The notes beneath the pieces were generated by a model, which searched no databases, was not told the DNA's origin, and saw only the letters and a list, made by a program, of their open reading frames with translations. Shown here in pieces: positions 30,690 to 41,006 of a stretch of DNA of 64,000 nucleotides (within the stretch, counting starts at the first letter, position 1; each line of letters opens with the position of its first letter). Made by a program: the position numbers and the translations under genes. This DNA comes from Congeria kusceri (taxonomy: Eukaryota; Mollusca; Bivalvia; Myida; Dreissenidae): assembly GCA_027627225.1 (NCBI GenBank), contig JAPFQT010000040.1, positions 62,001-126,000 on the forward strand, given 5' to 3'.

Positions 30690-31520
30690 TTTTAAACCTC
30701 CACATTTATATGTAACGTGATCCCAAAAACTACAACGTTCATCGGTCTCCTATTGACGCTTTCTTCCGGTTACGGTTTTTGTGCCGCCAAGTTGACAGGT
30801 TTCATCGACCTCGTGCAGACGCATTGCTCGTTTCGACGGTGCTCCTGTTTCGAAACGATTGCGGGAACGAGGCCGGTTGCTATTGGAAACCAACAACAGA
30901 TAAGTTATATTGAAATCACGTGTTTATATCATTTACAAGTCTAAATTTGGATAAATGGCACTACCTCTAAAATTAATTAAAAACTGTTAAATCTTTAGTG
31001 TCTAATGTATTAATCCGTTCGTTTAAAAGTATTAATTAAAGATCGGTTGTGTCGAGTCCGTTTTCTGGGTAGAACCAGTGTATGTTCTAGAACTTGGTGT
31101 ATGTTGAGAAAAATCATTCGAACGGTTCCGAGTAGGGATCGAACTAGCGACCTCCCTAACGCAAAATGGACACCATTGCACCACTGCGACCTATATTAAT
31201 CCGTTAAATATACACTTTCTAAATTGACTTTGTGTACGCAAATGGCAGCTTTGACTCAAAATTCGGTATTGGGATGTAAAAATAATGTGATGTTTTTTTT
31301 ATAAATGGACGACATTTATCTGTTTTATTAAGTTTTAAACTTTAGTTGAACTGTATTTTTTTTTTAAGTCGGAAAAGAGGAATGTTTGTTTTTGTGAATT
31401 CTCAAACCTAGGCCCGGTCAAATCAGGTGACAAGATGGATAGGGCGCCCCCACCCTGTCGTCGGGCATGTCAGGGTCATGACCTGGGAAAAGGAATAAAT
31501 ACGAGTCTTTTCTGACAATA
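30690..31520 (+). repeat. Segmental duplication D, copy 2
   Basis: Counterpart of 26.57-27.23 kb, interrupted by a SINE at 31020-31193. After the shared part both copies lead into related exon-like modules (27.8 and 31.7 kb), so the duplicated block is several kb long. Confidence 0.85.
31020..31193 (-). mobile_element. SINE S1 insertion with 12-bp TSD
   Basis: A reverse-oriented S1 SINE: GGTTCCGAGTAGGGATCGAA, AATGGACACCATTGCACCAC, and TTTTCTGGGTAGAACCAGT. It is flanked by TATTAATCCGTT at 31008-31019 and 31194-31205. The uninterrupted counterpart in duplication copy 1 confirms the insertion. Confidence 0.88.
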
Positions 31521-31709
31521 AAAACATCGGGATTGACAAAACATTTAGATACTTGCGTCGAAAGTCTTAGTTGCCATTTGCGTTAATTAGAATAATTATA
31601 ATAACAAACTGTAGGTTAATATTTTATAGCAATGAGCACAATGCAGTATAAATCAAGATTGTGGCATTCAAGAAAATATACAATAAATTATTGATTTGTT
31701 TTATTTCAG

Positions 31710-31852
31710 CGAGATATCTTACGTGCTGTCCAAGTGATTGATATGCTGCAGAAGTGATGTTTCTCCGAGCTCGATAATGACGACACCCCAAGGTCCGTTT
31801 TGCCCCATGCAGACGATAGTCAAAGTTCAAGACAGGCGACAATGACCCAAGG
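31710..31852 (+). other. Exon-like module 6 with intact splice-like borders
   Basis: Preceded by TTGTTTTATTTCAG (AG 31708-31709) and followed by CCAAG|GTAGGT (donor at 31853). It holds CCATGCAGACGATAG and GGCGACAATGACC. This is the best-bordered member of the series. All three frames carry stops, so non-coding exon is the best reading. Confidence 0.45.
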
Positions 31853-31890
31853 TAGGTCTTATTTGTATATGGGTGATGACTATTTTCAGA

Positions 31891-32130
31891 TATTCATGCC
31901 GGAAACCAGAGCAGGATAAAGACAAGTACCATCATTCGATGCAGACACCAACCAGAGTCCTGTGCAAACAAGAGTTTCATGCAGACGACAGTGAATGGCG
32001 ACGACAATCCGAGCTAAGTTTTATTTTTCTACTGTTTGTAAGAATTTCAGAGTTCCGTGCTGACAGTCAATATTTCTATGTCAAAGACAATCAGGAGCCA
32101 ATGCCGACGACAATCCAAGCAAGATAAATA
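31891..32130 (+). other. Exon-like modules 7-8
   Basis: Module 7 starts after GACTATTTTCAG (AG 31889-31890), has CATGCAGACGACAGTG and ends CGAGCTAAGTTTTATTTTT like module 1. Module 8 starts after AGAATTTCAG (AG 32049-32050) and ends CCGACGACAATCCAAGCAAG. Confidence 0.4.
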
Positions 32131-32391
32131 CAGCAAAATTAACTGCCCGTGATTTCCGTAAGATCAACTTTATGTTTCTGCTAATTTCATGAATTAGCTA
32201 CACAAATTATGATAATTTTAAATGGTCGGTTTAAACATTAAAATTTATATAGAGAGAGATAAATAGCGGAACGATGAACGACGAAAACGTAGGCTGGCAA
32301 TAACAAAATTGTAGAATTTTTATTTTGTAATGTGTTCCTGAATGTACAAATTGGTCCCATTTTTACATAATTTTAGCAGAAACGAGTGTAG

Positions 32392-32535
32392 TAGTCGAAA
32401 GCCTGAGTCCGTTTCCTGGATAGAAACAGTACTTGGTGCCTTTTTTTAGAAAGTTTGTTCGAACGCTCCCCGGGTAGGGATGAACTCCAGATCTTTCGAT
32501 TGCAAGGCGGTTAGTCGGACACCATATTAATTAAA
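32392..32535 (-). repeat. SINE S1, reverse copy
   Basis: TCGAAAGCCTGAGTCCG, GAAACAGTACTTGGTGCC, CGAACGCTCCCCGGGTAGGG and CGGACACCATATTAAT; reverse complement of the 24.7-kb SINE with decay in the B box. Confidence 0.7.
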
Positions 32536-32689
32536 CCAAGGAGATTTTTAGTGGTTCGTTAAAACTTAAAAATGAAAATTGAGAAATGATTTGTTATGAA
32601 AGAATATAGTCTGGCAATAACACTATTTATAATAGTTTCCTGTTAATGTACAGACTGTTCCATTTTCAACTAATTTCAGCAATTTTAGC

Positions 32690-32775
32690 AGCCCGTGAAG
32701 TAGTGTTGTGTTAAGCAGCCGCCGATAACCATGACGCATGCGCAGGAAACGGATGGACAACATCAACTGATTTAA
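32690..32775 (+). other. Exon-like module 9
   Basis: Follows CAACTAATTTCAG; contains ACGCATGCGCA at 32734-32744 then GGAAACGGATGGACAACATC. Confidence 0.35.
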
Positions 32776-32937
32776 CATGCATGGGCATAATATTTTTGTT
32801 TTATTTTCAATAATAATGATAAAAGCCGTGAATTGCAAAAGATCAACGTTTTGTTTCTGTTGATTTGTTTTGATTATAGTATATTGATGAGAATTCTAGT
32901 TTAGTTTAAAAATATTTAAGCTCGCATGATTGTGTTG

Positions 32938-33062
32938 AACGCCTGAGGTAGAGCCAGTACTTGGATGCCTTTTTGAGAGTTTCCTTCGAATGCTGCCCGG
33001 GTAGGGCTCGAACTCGGTCTTTTTCAGATCAAAAGGCGGACACCATATCATTTAAACCACTG
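32938..33062 (-). repeat. SINE S1, reverse copy
   Basis: GTAGAGCCAGTACTTGG, GCTGCCCGGGTAGGGCTCGA and GGCGGACACCATATCATTTA. Confidence 0.7.
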
Positions 33063-33221
33063 ACATTTTAAGTGGTTTATTAAAACTTTAAAATGTACAT
33101 ATAGAGAGAGATAATAGCAAAATGATGAAAGACGAAAAAAATATACTTTTTTAATTTTTCTTTTGTAATATTTTCCTATTAATATACAAAATTGTTTCAT
33201 TATGAAATAAGTTCAGCAATT

Positions 33222-33335
33222 ATAGAAGACAGTAGAGTTTAGCAGCAGACGACAATAAGAGCTAAATGACGACCATCACGCATGCGCAGGAAACAGATTA
33301 ATGGCTGTGACAACATCATCTGAGATAACGAGGAT
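33222..33335 (+). other. Exon-like module 10
   Basis: Follows AATAAGTTCAG; has CAGCAGACGACAATAAGAGC and ACGCATGCGCA at 33278-33288. Confidence 0.35.
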
Positions 33336-33477
33336 TGTCGTAAAGTTTTTGTTTTATTTTCAAGTATAAGAATAAAAGCGGGGTTTTGCGAAAGATCGGC
33401 GTTATATTTCTGTTAATTTGTTTTGGTTGTACTAGTTATAAGAATTCTAGTTTAGTTTTAACTTATTTAAGCACGAT

Positions 33478-33628
33478 TTTGTCGAAAGCCTGCGCTTGGT
33501 GAGACGCCTTTAAGTCCGTTTTCTGGGTATAGCCAGTACTTTGGTGTCTTTATGAAAAGTTCTTTCGAACTCAGGACCTCCGAAGCGCAAGGCGGACACC
33601 ATATCAACCACACCATTGCGACACCGCT
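33478..33628 (-). repeat. SINE S1, reverse copy
   Basis: TCCGTTTTCTGGGTATAGCC, GGACCTCCGAAGCGCAAGGC and ACCACACCATTGCGACACC. It lacks the CCCCGAGTAGGG segment. Confidence 0.7.
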
Positions 33629-33799
33629 GTGATTTCAGGTGATTCGTTAAAGCTTTGTAATGTATATAGAGATATTAATTGCAAAACTATGAATAGCGAA
33701 ACATTATAGGCTGGCGATAAAAAAAGTTGAATTTTTAAATTGTAATTATTGTTCTCTTAATGTGAAATTTTTGTTCCATTTCCTTGTTTTCTGCAATTT

Positions 33800-33905
33800 T
33801 AGATATTTCGTAGCAGACGAGAACACAAGATAGACAACAACAATGACGCATGCGCGGGAAACAAATGGGAGGACAACAAAAACTGGTTTACTGAGCATTG
33901 AAAAG
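33800..33905 (+). other. Exon-like module 11
   Basis: Follows TTGTTTTCTGCAATTTTAG; has AGCAGACGAGAACACAAG and ACGCATGCGCG at 33846-33856. Confidence 0.35.
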
Positions 33906-34002
33906 CCGTGATTTGCGTAAGATCAACGTTATGTTTCTGTTGATTTCATGTTTTGGTTTTACTTATATGAGAATTTTAGTTTACAAATATTTAAGCTCGA
34001 TT

Positions 34003-34175
34003 GTGTCGAAAGCCTCAGCTTAGTAAGACGCTTTCCAAACCGTTTTCTGGGTAGAGCCAGTAGTTGGGTGCCTTTTTGAGAAATTTCTTCCGAAAGGGTT
34101 CCCGGATAGAGATCGAACTCTGGACCTCCCGACCGTAAGGCGGACACCATATCAACTACACCACTGCCACCCAAA
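34003..34175 (-). repeat. SINE S1, reverse copy
   Basis: Almost complete: ACCGTTTTCTGGGTAGAGCC, TCCCGGATAGAGATCGAAC, CTGGACCTCCCGACCG, GGCGGACACCATATCAACTA and CACCACTGCCACC. Confidence 0.75.
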
Positions 34176-34289
34176 TTGATAGGATAAATCTTGGTTAAAT
34201 ATTCAGTGAATAACCAAACGATGAATAACGAAAAACAGAAGCTTGCAATTGTGTAGTTTTCCACTTAATGTGAAAATAGTTCATGTCTA

Positions 34290-34421
34290 CAACTCGAGAC
34301 CGATGCAGACGACAGCCGGAGCTCCATCCACTGCCTCCACTCACTCGTTGCGCCTACGCACGAGACTGTTAAGGACAACAGCTACACAACGGAAACCAAC
34401 AGACCTAACGAGCATCAAAGG
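34290..34421 (+). other. Exon-like module 12 with donor-like end
   Basis: CGAGACCGATGCAGACGACA leads a CT-rich block and ends GCATCAAAG|GTAAAT (donor near 34422). From the ATG, about 40 codons are open up to the donor. No acceptor with a strong pyrimidine tract precedes it. Confidence 0.35.
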
Positions 34422-34639
34422 TAAATTTCTGTCAAAATTCTTCACTATAATTCAGGGTTGTTCTTTTTCTTCTGTTTGTGTGTTAACGTTTATAAACAAA
34501 TTATGCTTACATTTGCTGGATTACAAAATGTTAACTTTTGTGAATATAACATACGATTGTAGAAATACGTTGTAATAATAAATATACATACTGTTGTCGA
34601 AATTTTTCAATGATTAATCAAAATTTTATAACATTATTG

Positions 34640-34860
34640 TAACGATAGATACAAATAATTGTGATGATGGTGATTATGTCTTCATAGTGTTATGTTATGA
34701 TATTGTTATGGTTATACTTGTCATGATATTGATGATAGTGTTCTCGATGAAGACTACATTAGCGAACGATTCCGGCGACAATCAGCGGACGATGCCGGCG
34801 ACAAGCAGCGGACGATGCCGACGACAAGCAGCGGACGATGCCGATTAGCATAAATGGTAA
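34640..34860 (+). repeat. 23-bp minisatellite, short copy (3 units) with flank
   Basis: TGATGGTGATTATGTCTT and GATATTGATGATAGTG lead into three units of CGGACGATGCCGGCGACAA plus GCAG, then TTAGCATAAATGGTAATTTT. Tandem counterpart at 35.1-35.8 kb. Confidence 0.8.
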
Positions 34861-35129
34861 TTTTCTAATCAATAGTATTTTCATGAATTCCGGTCAATAT
34901 TACATAGCTTCATTTGTTTTATTTTTAAGACCTGTATTTGTTAAGACTGATTTAAAGGTGATTTTCAGGGTTCACGGTGATTTGAAAATGTTAGCTTTTC
35001 TGAATAAAATACATTTATACGATATAGTCATGGGAATATCAATTGTAGAAATCAGTTGTATTTGTAAATGTATATACTGTTGTCCAACATTTACAATGAT
35101 TGATTGAAAATTAAAAAATATTTAACGAT

Positions 35130-35760
35130 ATATACAACTAATGATGATAGTGATTATGTCTTGATTATGTCATGTTATGATATTGTTATGATGATACTTG
35201 TGATGATATTGATGATAGTTGTCTCGATGAGGACTATTCCTGCGACAACCTACGGACGATTCCGGCGACAACCTACGGACGATTCCGGCGATTATCAGCG
35301 GACGATTCCGGCGACAATAAGCGGACGATGCAGGTGACCACCAGCGAACGATATATTCGACAACAAGTTGACGATGCCGTGAACAACCATTGGACGATGC
35401 CGGCGACAACCAGAGAACGATGTCGGCGACAAACAGCGGGCGATGCCGGCGACAACTAGTGGCCGATTCCGGCGACAATCAGCGGACGCTTCCGGCGACA
35501 ATCAGCGGATGATTCCTGCGACAATTTACGAACGATTCCGGCGACAATCAGCGGATGATTCAGGCGACAATCAGCGTTCAATTCCTCCGACAATCAGCGG
35601 TCGTTCTAGGCGACAATCTGCGGACGATGCCGGCGACAACCAGCGGACGATGCCGGCGACAACCAGCGGACGATGCCGGCAACAACCGGCGGACGATTCC
35701 GGCGAAAACCAGCGGACGATGAAGCAAGGAGCATAAATGGTGATTTTGTAATAAAGTGTA
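35130..35760 (+). repeat. 23-bp minisatellite, expanded copy (~21 units)
   Basis: The same leader as the 34.65-kb copy, then from 35230 to 35725 units of GCCGGCGACAACCAGCGGAC plus GAT every 23 bp, ending GAGCATAAATGGTGATTTTG. A period of 23 gives 23-residue repeats in all three frames (60-102 codons, either strand); these are not called as genes. Confidence 0.9.
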
Positions 35761-36005
35761 TTTTCAAGAATTCACGAGAAATATAGTTTGATGTAGAATA
35801 CGATCAATTATCAATGATATGCAGTTTTATAAAATGTTGTAAAAATGCGATGCCATGCAAAATATTATAGAACGTTTGTACAATATTTGATAATAACATA
35901 AATGTTAAACGATAGAGCATGGTTTCACCATGTGGTGAAACGATGATTTAGATGAAAAAAGAATGATGATAATGATGATGATGATGATGAAGATTATGAA
36001 TGTTT
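35760..36005. other. Intergenic with (GAT)n run
   Basis: No gene. A short ATGATGATGATGATGATGA tract lies near 35965-35990. Confidence 0.5.
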
Positions 36006-36007
36006 TT

Positions 36008-36790
36008 AGCTCGACTATTCGAAGATTATGAGAGCTTTCCTACTACCTCCGGCGTCGGCGTCCGCGTCTGAATTTGGATTAAGTTTATATTCAAAAGATT
36101 TGTAACTTCAAAACTTACACAAGTTATTCACTTGAAACTTGGAATATACCCTTGTCATCAACTCTAGTGCCATGGGTAACATTCCGTGTAACTCGGGGGC
36201 AACAGTCCCTATAACTCTGTTTTGTATTTTGACAAGAGTTATGCTCCTTTTTCACATATTTTTTCTGGTTAAAGTTTATATTCAACAGTTTTGTTACTGC
36301 TGAACTACAAGTTATACACTTGAAACTTGGAATATGCCCTTGTCATCAACTCCGGTGCCATGGGTAACATTCCGTATAACTCTGTTTTGTATTTTGTGAG
36401 AGTTATGCTCCTTTTTCACATATATTTTTCTCGTTAAAGTTTATATTCAAAAGTTTTGTAACTTCAGAACTACACAAGGTATTCACTTTAAAATAGAATC
36501 ATACCTTTATCATCAACTCCAGTATCAGGGGCAACCTCCATATAACTCTGTTTTGCATTATGACAATGTTATGCCCCTTTTCATATAGATTTTCTTGTTA
36601 AAATGTATATTCAAAACTCGTATAACTTAAAGACTACACACGTTATTAACTACATAACGTCGAAACTTGGAATAAGTTAATAATTGCAATAACTCAGTGT
36701 TGTTTTTCAATACATTTATGACGCTTCCACTTTCCAAAAATATGTACCAACAGAAATACTTCGAATAGTCAGAAAAACTTCGTGTGTTTA
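36008..36790 (+). mobile_element. Pearl/Helitron-like family B, copy 1
   Basis: The start AGCTCGACTATTCGAAG (36008-36024) is mirrored near the end by CTTCGAATAGTC (36759-36770). In between are three to four core units of about 165 bp, each with CACTTGAAACTTGGAATAT, CATCAACTCC, ATAACTCTGTTTTGTATTTT and GTTAAAGTTTATATTCAA. The usual 3' hairpin is not clear in this copy. Non-coding. Confidence 0.75.
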
Positions 36791-36846
36791 TTGATACACA
36801 CGAAAGAACGTCGAAATCGGTGTTTATTTTATTTTATTTTCTTGCA

Positions 36847-37030
36847 GAAATGCCTTGAGTGGAAAAGCGCAACTGAGTTATGAAAAAGATGGAAGAACAA
36901 CAAATGGTCTAAAACTCGTGTCAGTTGAAGAACAAAAGAACAGATGATTGAAGCGTCATATGAAAACGGACAATAAACTGTGTACAACTCCGAAAATTTA
37001 ACAACAATACATGATCAGTACGTAAAATAC
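36847..37030 (+). other. Possible terminal exon
   Basis: TTTATTTTCTTGCAG before AAATGCCTTGAGTGG is a good acceptor, and ACAATAAACTG near 36968 resembles a poly(A) signal. Short frames only. It might end a transcript that starts at 26.2 kb, but nothing connects them except order. Confidence 0.25.
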
Positions 37031-37367
37031 AAACAGACGAACAAATATTTTATTGACGAATTCAAACCAGTACATTGCCATGTATACGTGATACTTTTAT
37101 GCTAGTAATTAACACGTTATTGAAACATGAAATTCGATATTAGACTTGTGCGCAAAGTGTTCTTCATTTTTCCAATGTAACAAAGATGTTGGATTGGAAA
37201 CAAGGAAACGAATTGAACTGACATTACCATTGAAATTAAGCATCGCTAAATATTCTGTGTACACTGTTTTAGATATTTGTTTTTCCAAAGATTCCACGTG
37301 TTAATTAGAACAAATACAGTATTTATACTAGTGTGTATACATACATAGGCCAAAAAAAATATAATTG

Positions 37368-37573
37368 TGTGTTTCGGGCAACAGTCTTAAACAAGTTAAG
37401 TAGGGTAGGGGTTTATTATTTATATTTTTTGTTAACTGACACATTTCGGTCAGATAAAAACATTGAAAATTTTATAAAATCTGACGAATACGGATTTCAC
37501 GGTAAACAATCGTGCCTAAAAACGTTAGTTTCGGTGGCTTTTCGCTAGGTAGGGTCGGTTGCCCGAAACACAG
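37368..37573. mobile_element. MITE with TGTGTTTCGGGCAAC inverted termini
   Basis: TGTGTTTCGGGCAAC at the left and GTTGCCCGAAACACA at the right are exact inverted repeats of 15 bp, about 205 bp apart. A truncated relative lies at 13.42-13.54 kb. No clear target duplication. Confidence 0.75.
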
Positions 37574-37579
37574 AATTTT

Positions 37580-38560
37580 TTGTTTTGACCGAATTTACAA
37601 TATTGCAACATATATAGTTGCATAAATGCAATTAACAAAATAATCAAGCTAGTTTTTAATCACCAAATAGTTTTAGTCTGTACAGAATGCATGTATATAC
37701 GTTGAGTTGGCAAATTTGTTTAGGTTATACACCACTAATAATCGATGCAAAAGTCGCACACTATAAGTTTTGTATTTATTCTGTATTAAAGTGTTTCTTT
37801 CGTCGTTTGTATCGTTTTCTGTTTGATTTTTATTTGTAGTTACTTTCATTTGCTTTTTTTTTAAACAATGTATATGAAGGATCGTACATACACACTTTAA
37901 AAGTTATAACATCTTTTACATCTTTATGCAATTTCAAGTTGTTAATAGTAGCAGTTAGGTGTTATGTATTAATATGTAATAAAGCCCAGCATTGAACAAT
38001 GAAACATGACAAAACATTTTACTAGGTTATGTGTTTTATTTATTTTTACGTTACTGATTACTTACTTTACAGATTAAAGACACCGAATCCGTATTGAATA
38101 TCAACATTTTTAACAACTGTCATGTATGTAGAGATTAAACGAAATTACAAAAAAGAATAGCTTTTGACGACTAGTCGAGACGTTTTTACAAGCTGAATAA
38201 TTCATTTGTTTACAGGGTTGGCGTTTTGTTATTAAGTAAAATTGTTAAATCTTTCGTTTACGGAATACTATACGAACGAAGAAAATTGTGTTGAGAAAAT
38301 GCTTAATGCGTTCAAAGAAAATATATAGTTTAAAGTTATAGTTTATGCTCAATGCAGAATCGGTGGCTTTAATTACACGTTGACATTTTAGCTGCGTTAT
38401 AATTTGTGTGTTTTAGTATTTCTATCAATATGAACGTTATTTTTTGTAATACAGAGATGAAATACAAATTAATGAGACCAACACAAATACTAAGAACCAG
38501 CCATCAACACAACCAAACCGGCAACATATTTTTCCGCAACAACCAACATATTGCTGTAAC
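37580..38560. other. Intergenic, no gene seen
   Basis: AT-rich. No motif, splice pattern or repeat that I can define. Confidence 0.55.
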
Positions 38561-38569
38561 TACACGAAT

Positions 38570-38798
38570 AACAAGAGCAACAGCTACGTCTACTACTACT
38601 TACAATATATTGCTATTATTACGTCTGCTAACATTACTACTACTTCCATTCGACCTTTGTTGCTGCTGCTGCTGCGCTACAATTGATGCTGCAATTGCAT
38701 ATACTGCTGCTGCGACTACTGCTGCTGCTGCTGGTGATACTTCTACAACTACTGCAGCAACTGCCGATGAAGCTGCTACAGTTGGCAACTACTGTTGC

Positions 38799-38831
<33 letters not shown>

Positions 38832-38905
38832 CAATAAAAATACTCACAATTGTACAAATAAAATAAATGAATAAAATGAATGAATAAGTAAATAAATAAA
38901 TAAAA
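38570..38905. repeat. Trinucleotide/tetranucleotide tracts
   Basis: Imperfect (CTG/CTA)n near 38570-38790, pure (AAT)n at about 38799-38828, then (AATA/AATG)n to 38905. A 131-codon forward frame and three other frames pass through; their Ala/Leu/Thr composition is that of the repeat. Confidence 0.85.
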
Positions 38906-39240
38906 ATTCAATAAATACAATAATTATAACTACAGTAAGAATAATAATATAAAACTAGGGTAGGCTAAACAAGGAGATCGGATGGCCCGAGTAGTTGCTG
39001 TGGGAGTGTGGGGCGACTTGGGAGAGAGGTGTGGTTAGTTTTGTGTAGGGTAGTGTAAGGTAGACGGTGCCTCTGGTCTGGCTAGCCTTGTTTGCAGAGA
39101 AAAAAACATTTAAACGGTTCAAATCAGTTGGACGTCAATATGTAAATAAAAAATAAAAACTGTCGAAATTAAAGAAAAACATAATATAAAACTAAAATTC
39201 CTGAAATAAAAGTATTATATTAATCAAATAAAAAGATAAC
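38906..39240. other. Intergenic, no gene seen
   Basis: Includes a G-rich stretch (TGGGAGTGTGGGGCGACTTG near 39000). No gene. Confidence 0.5.
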
Positions 39241-39252
39241 CTATTTTTATAT

Positions 39253-39690
39253 GCAGCAGCTGCTGCTTTCTGTTGCTGCTTCTACCTATGCATCTACTGC
39301 AGCTTGAACTACTACTGCAACTACTGAAACTACTGATGCTTCTACTGCTGTAGCTGCTACTTCTACAACTGTTTCTGCTGCTACTACTGCTGCTGCTACA
39401 GTTGCAGCTACTACTACTGTTACACCTGCTACTGCCGCTGCTGCTGCTGCTGTTACATCTACTGATGGTGCTATTGCATCTACTGCTGGAGATGCTGCTG
39501 CTTCTACTGCTACTGCTGCTACTGCTTCTGATACATCTGCAGCTGCTACTATTGCTGCTACTACTATTGTTGCTGCTACTGTTGCTTTAACTACTGCCTC
39601 AATTCTGCTACTAACAACGCTTCTACGTCTACTTCCCCTATTTACTTCTACTATTAACATTAATACCAACTACTTTCACTGCTGCTGTTG
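39253..39690. repeat. Long imperfect (CTG/CTA)n tract
   Basis: About 430 bp of mixed CTG, CTA, CTT and CAA triplets. On the minus strand it reads as a 127-codon Ala/Val frame, on the plus strand as poly-Leu. The triplet tract keeps frames open by itself. Confidence 0.9.
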
Positions 39691-39849
39691 TTGATCCTGG
39701 TAAAACTTATTATAAATTACTGATTAGTGTACTTATCTAAGCTGAATTTCGGACATTTATCGATTTCATTATTACTTCTATCGCAGCATTAGATGATTTT
39801 AATAGATTTGATCGTTCCTTTTCTATGTTAACCCAAACCTTATTTTTTT

Positions 39850-40110
39850 ATCTCCGCCAATGTGGTTATGTTGTTGCTGGCATTTGTTTGTCTGTCTGTC
39901 TATATATTAATAAGCAACTTCTACATATTAATGCGCAACTTCATGCAAAAAGCTATAATGGATTTGCATGCAATTTTGTAGGAAGGTGAAAATGGGTCAG
40001 TGGTTAGATTTTGGTGGTGATCCGGATCATCGTCTGGATCCAGGATATTTGAATTCATAGGAAATTGGATAAGAGATCTAACCAAACACTGAAAAAATCC
40101 ATTGTTATGT
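39850..40110 (+). repeat. Dispersed repeat fragment
   Basis: CTCCGCCAATGTGGTTATGT, TTTGTTTGTCTGTCTGTCTA, GAAAATGGGTCAGTGG and GGTGGTGATCCGGATCATCG. I recall this word series from repeats found widely in invertebrate genomes. No coding content. Confidence 0.4.
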
Positions 40111-40548
40111 AGGGTTAGTGGAGGTCTGTGCTCTTCAGATGCATTTTAATTTACATAAAAGAAAACATGAAAATTAAATAAGTTTTTACTTTTGTTAGTG
40201 TAATGTTCTAATGTTACTATTCTGGACTCTTAGAGGGATGGTTTATTCAAGACCCAACAGGGATTAGTTTTCTAGCAAGTTTATTCAGTACTACTATCAA
40301 AGACGAACTGATCTCACAAATCTAAAATATATAGCAAGCATCTTATTCGCCGCGTCTGGCTGTAGGCGGAGCTTATCAGGCATCGCCGAGTAGCTGACCA
40401 TTACAGTTAGCACAATTTGTGTCTTAATTGCTTCCATTATTAGTTATTTTTCCACTGGATTATATAAAACATGTTTAATATGTTCATATATTTCTATTTG
40501 TATTTTTAGTTTATATTTTGGTTTACAGTTGACATTTTGCATGTAACG

Positions 40549-40941
40549 TTAAAGGGGTTTATCTACGGTAGATCGACAATTACATTTGCAAAAATAAAGT
40601 TCATTAAAAGAGAATTAATATTGAAGAATTGTAAAATATGATGTCCTTGTGTCTATGAACAGTTGACTAATATATTTAATTTCAATATCTACTAGGCAAA
40701 TCTCCCAACGCATATTTCATAAATATATATAAATAAACTTTTCAGACATTACTGCCATTTATCAAATCTTTTCAACATAATAATTATTGGTAAAATTGAT
40801 CGGTCAGCTAAGGTTATTATTTTTTACCCATTTGTTGTTTCCGCTTCCATGTAACATACTGACAGTATTTTTGTTATGTGCGTTAGGAGTTTTGCCTAGT
40901 ATATAATATTTATGGGAAATACCGTCGATACGCCCCTTTAA
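40549..40941. mobile_element. TTAA-target inverted-repeat transposon (non-autonomous)
   Basis: TTAAAGGGGTTTATCTACGG (40549 on) mirrors the right end at 40920-40941 over 22 bp with three mismatches. TTAA occurs exactly at both borders, as expected for piggyBac or Kolobok insertion; AGGGG termini favour Kolobok (inference). An inner pair CTAGGCAAATCTCCCAACGC / GCGTTAGGAGTTTTGCCTAG adds a second inverted repeat. 393 bp, no frame. Confidence 0.75.
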
Positions 40942-41006
40942 TATTATGTTGACTTTTCAAAAGTGGTTTATGCTATTAACTTGTGTTAGCACAATTTATT
41001 TTTATT

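Larger units (their letters stand above)
32220..34260 (+). repeat. Tandem array of ~0.5-0.6-kb units containing module and SINE
   Basis: Four diverged units share ATATAGAGAGAGATAA.., CTGGCAATAAC, a C/T-rich tract ending in (T)TTCAGCAAT or CAATTTTAG, an exon-like module with ACGCATGCGC, AAAAGCCGTGATTTGCG, GATCAACGTTATGTTTCTGT and GAATTCTAGTTTAGTTT. Each then carries a reverse S1 SINE. Because the SINE recurs at the same place, it was present before the array amplified. Confidence 0.7.

Noticed and set aside
38406..38801. 131-codon forward frame beginning with an ATG outside the repeat
   Set aside because: Most of it is the trinucleotide tract and the leader shows no domain; chance extension is more likely.
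39286..39669. 127-codon minus frame, Ala/Val-rich
   Set aside because: Translation of an imperfect CTG/CTA tract; other frames give poly-Leu from the same DNA.
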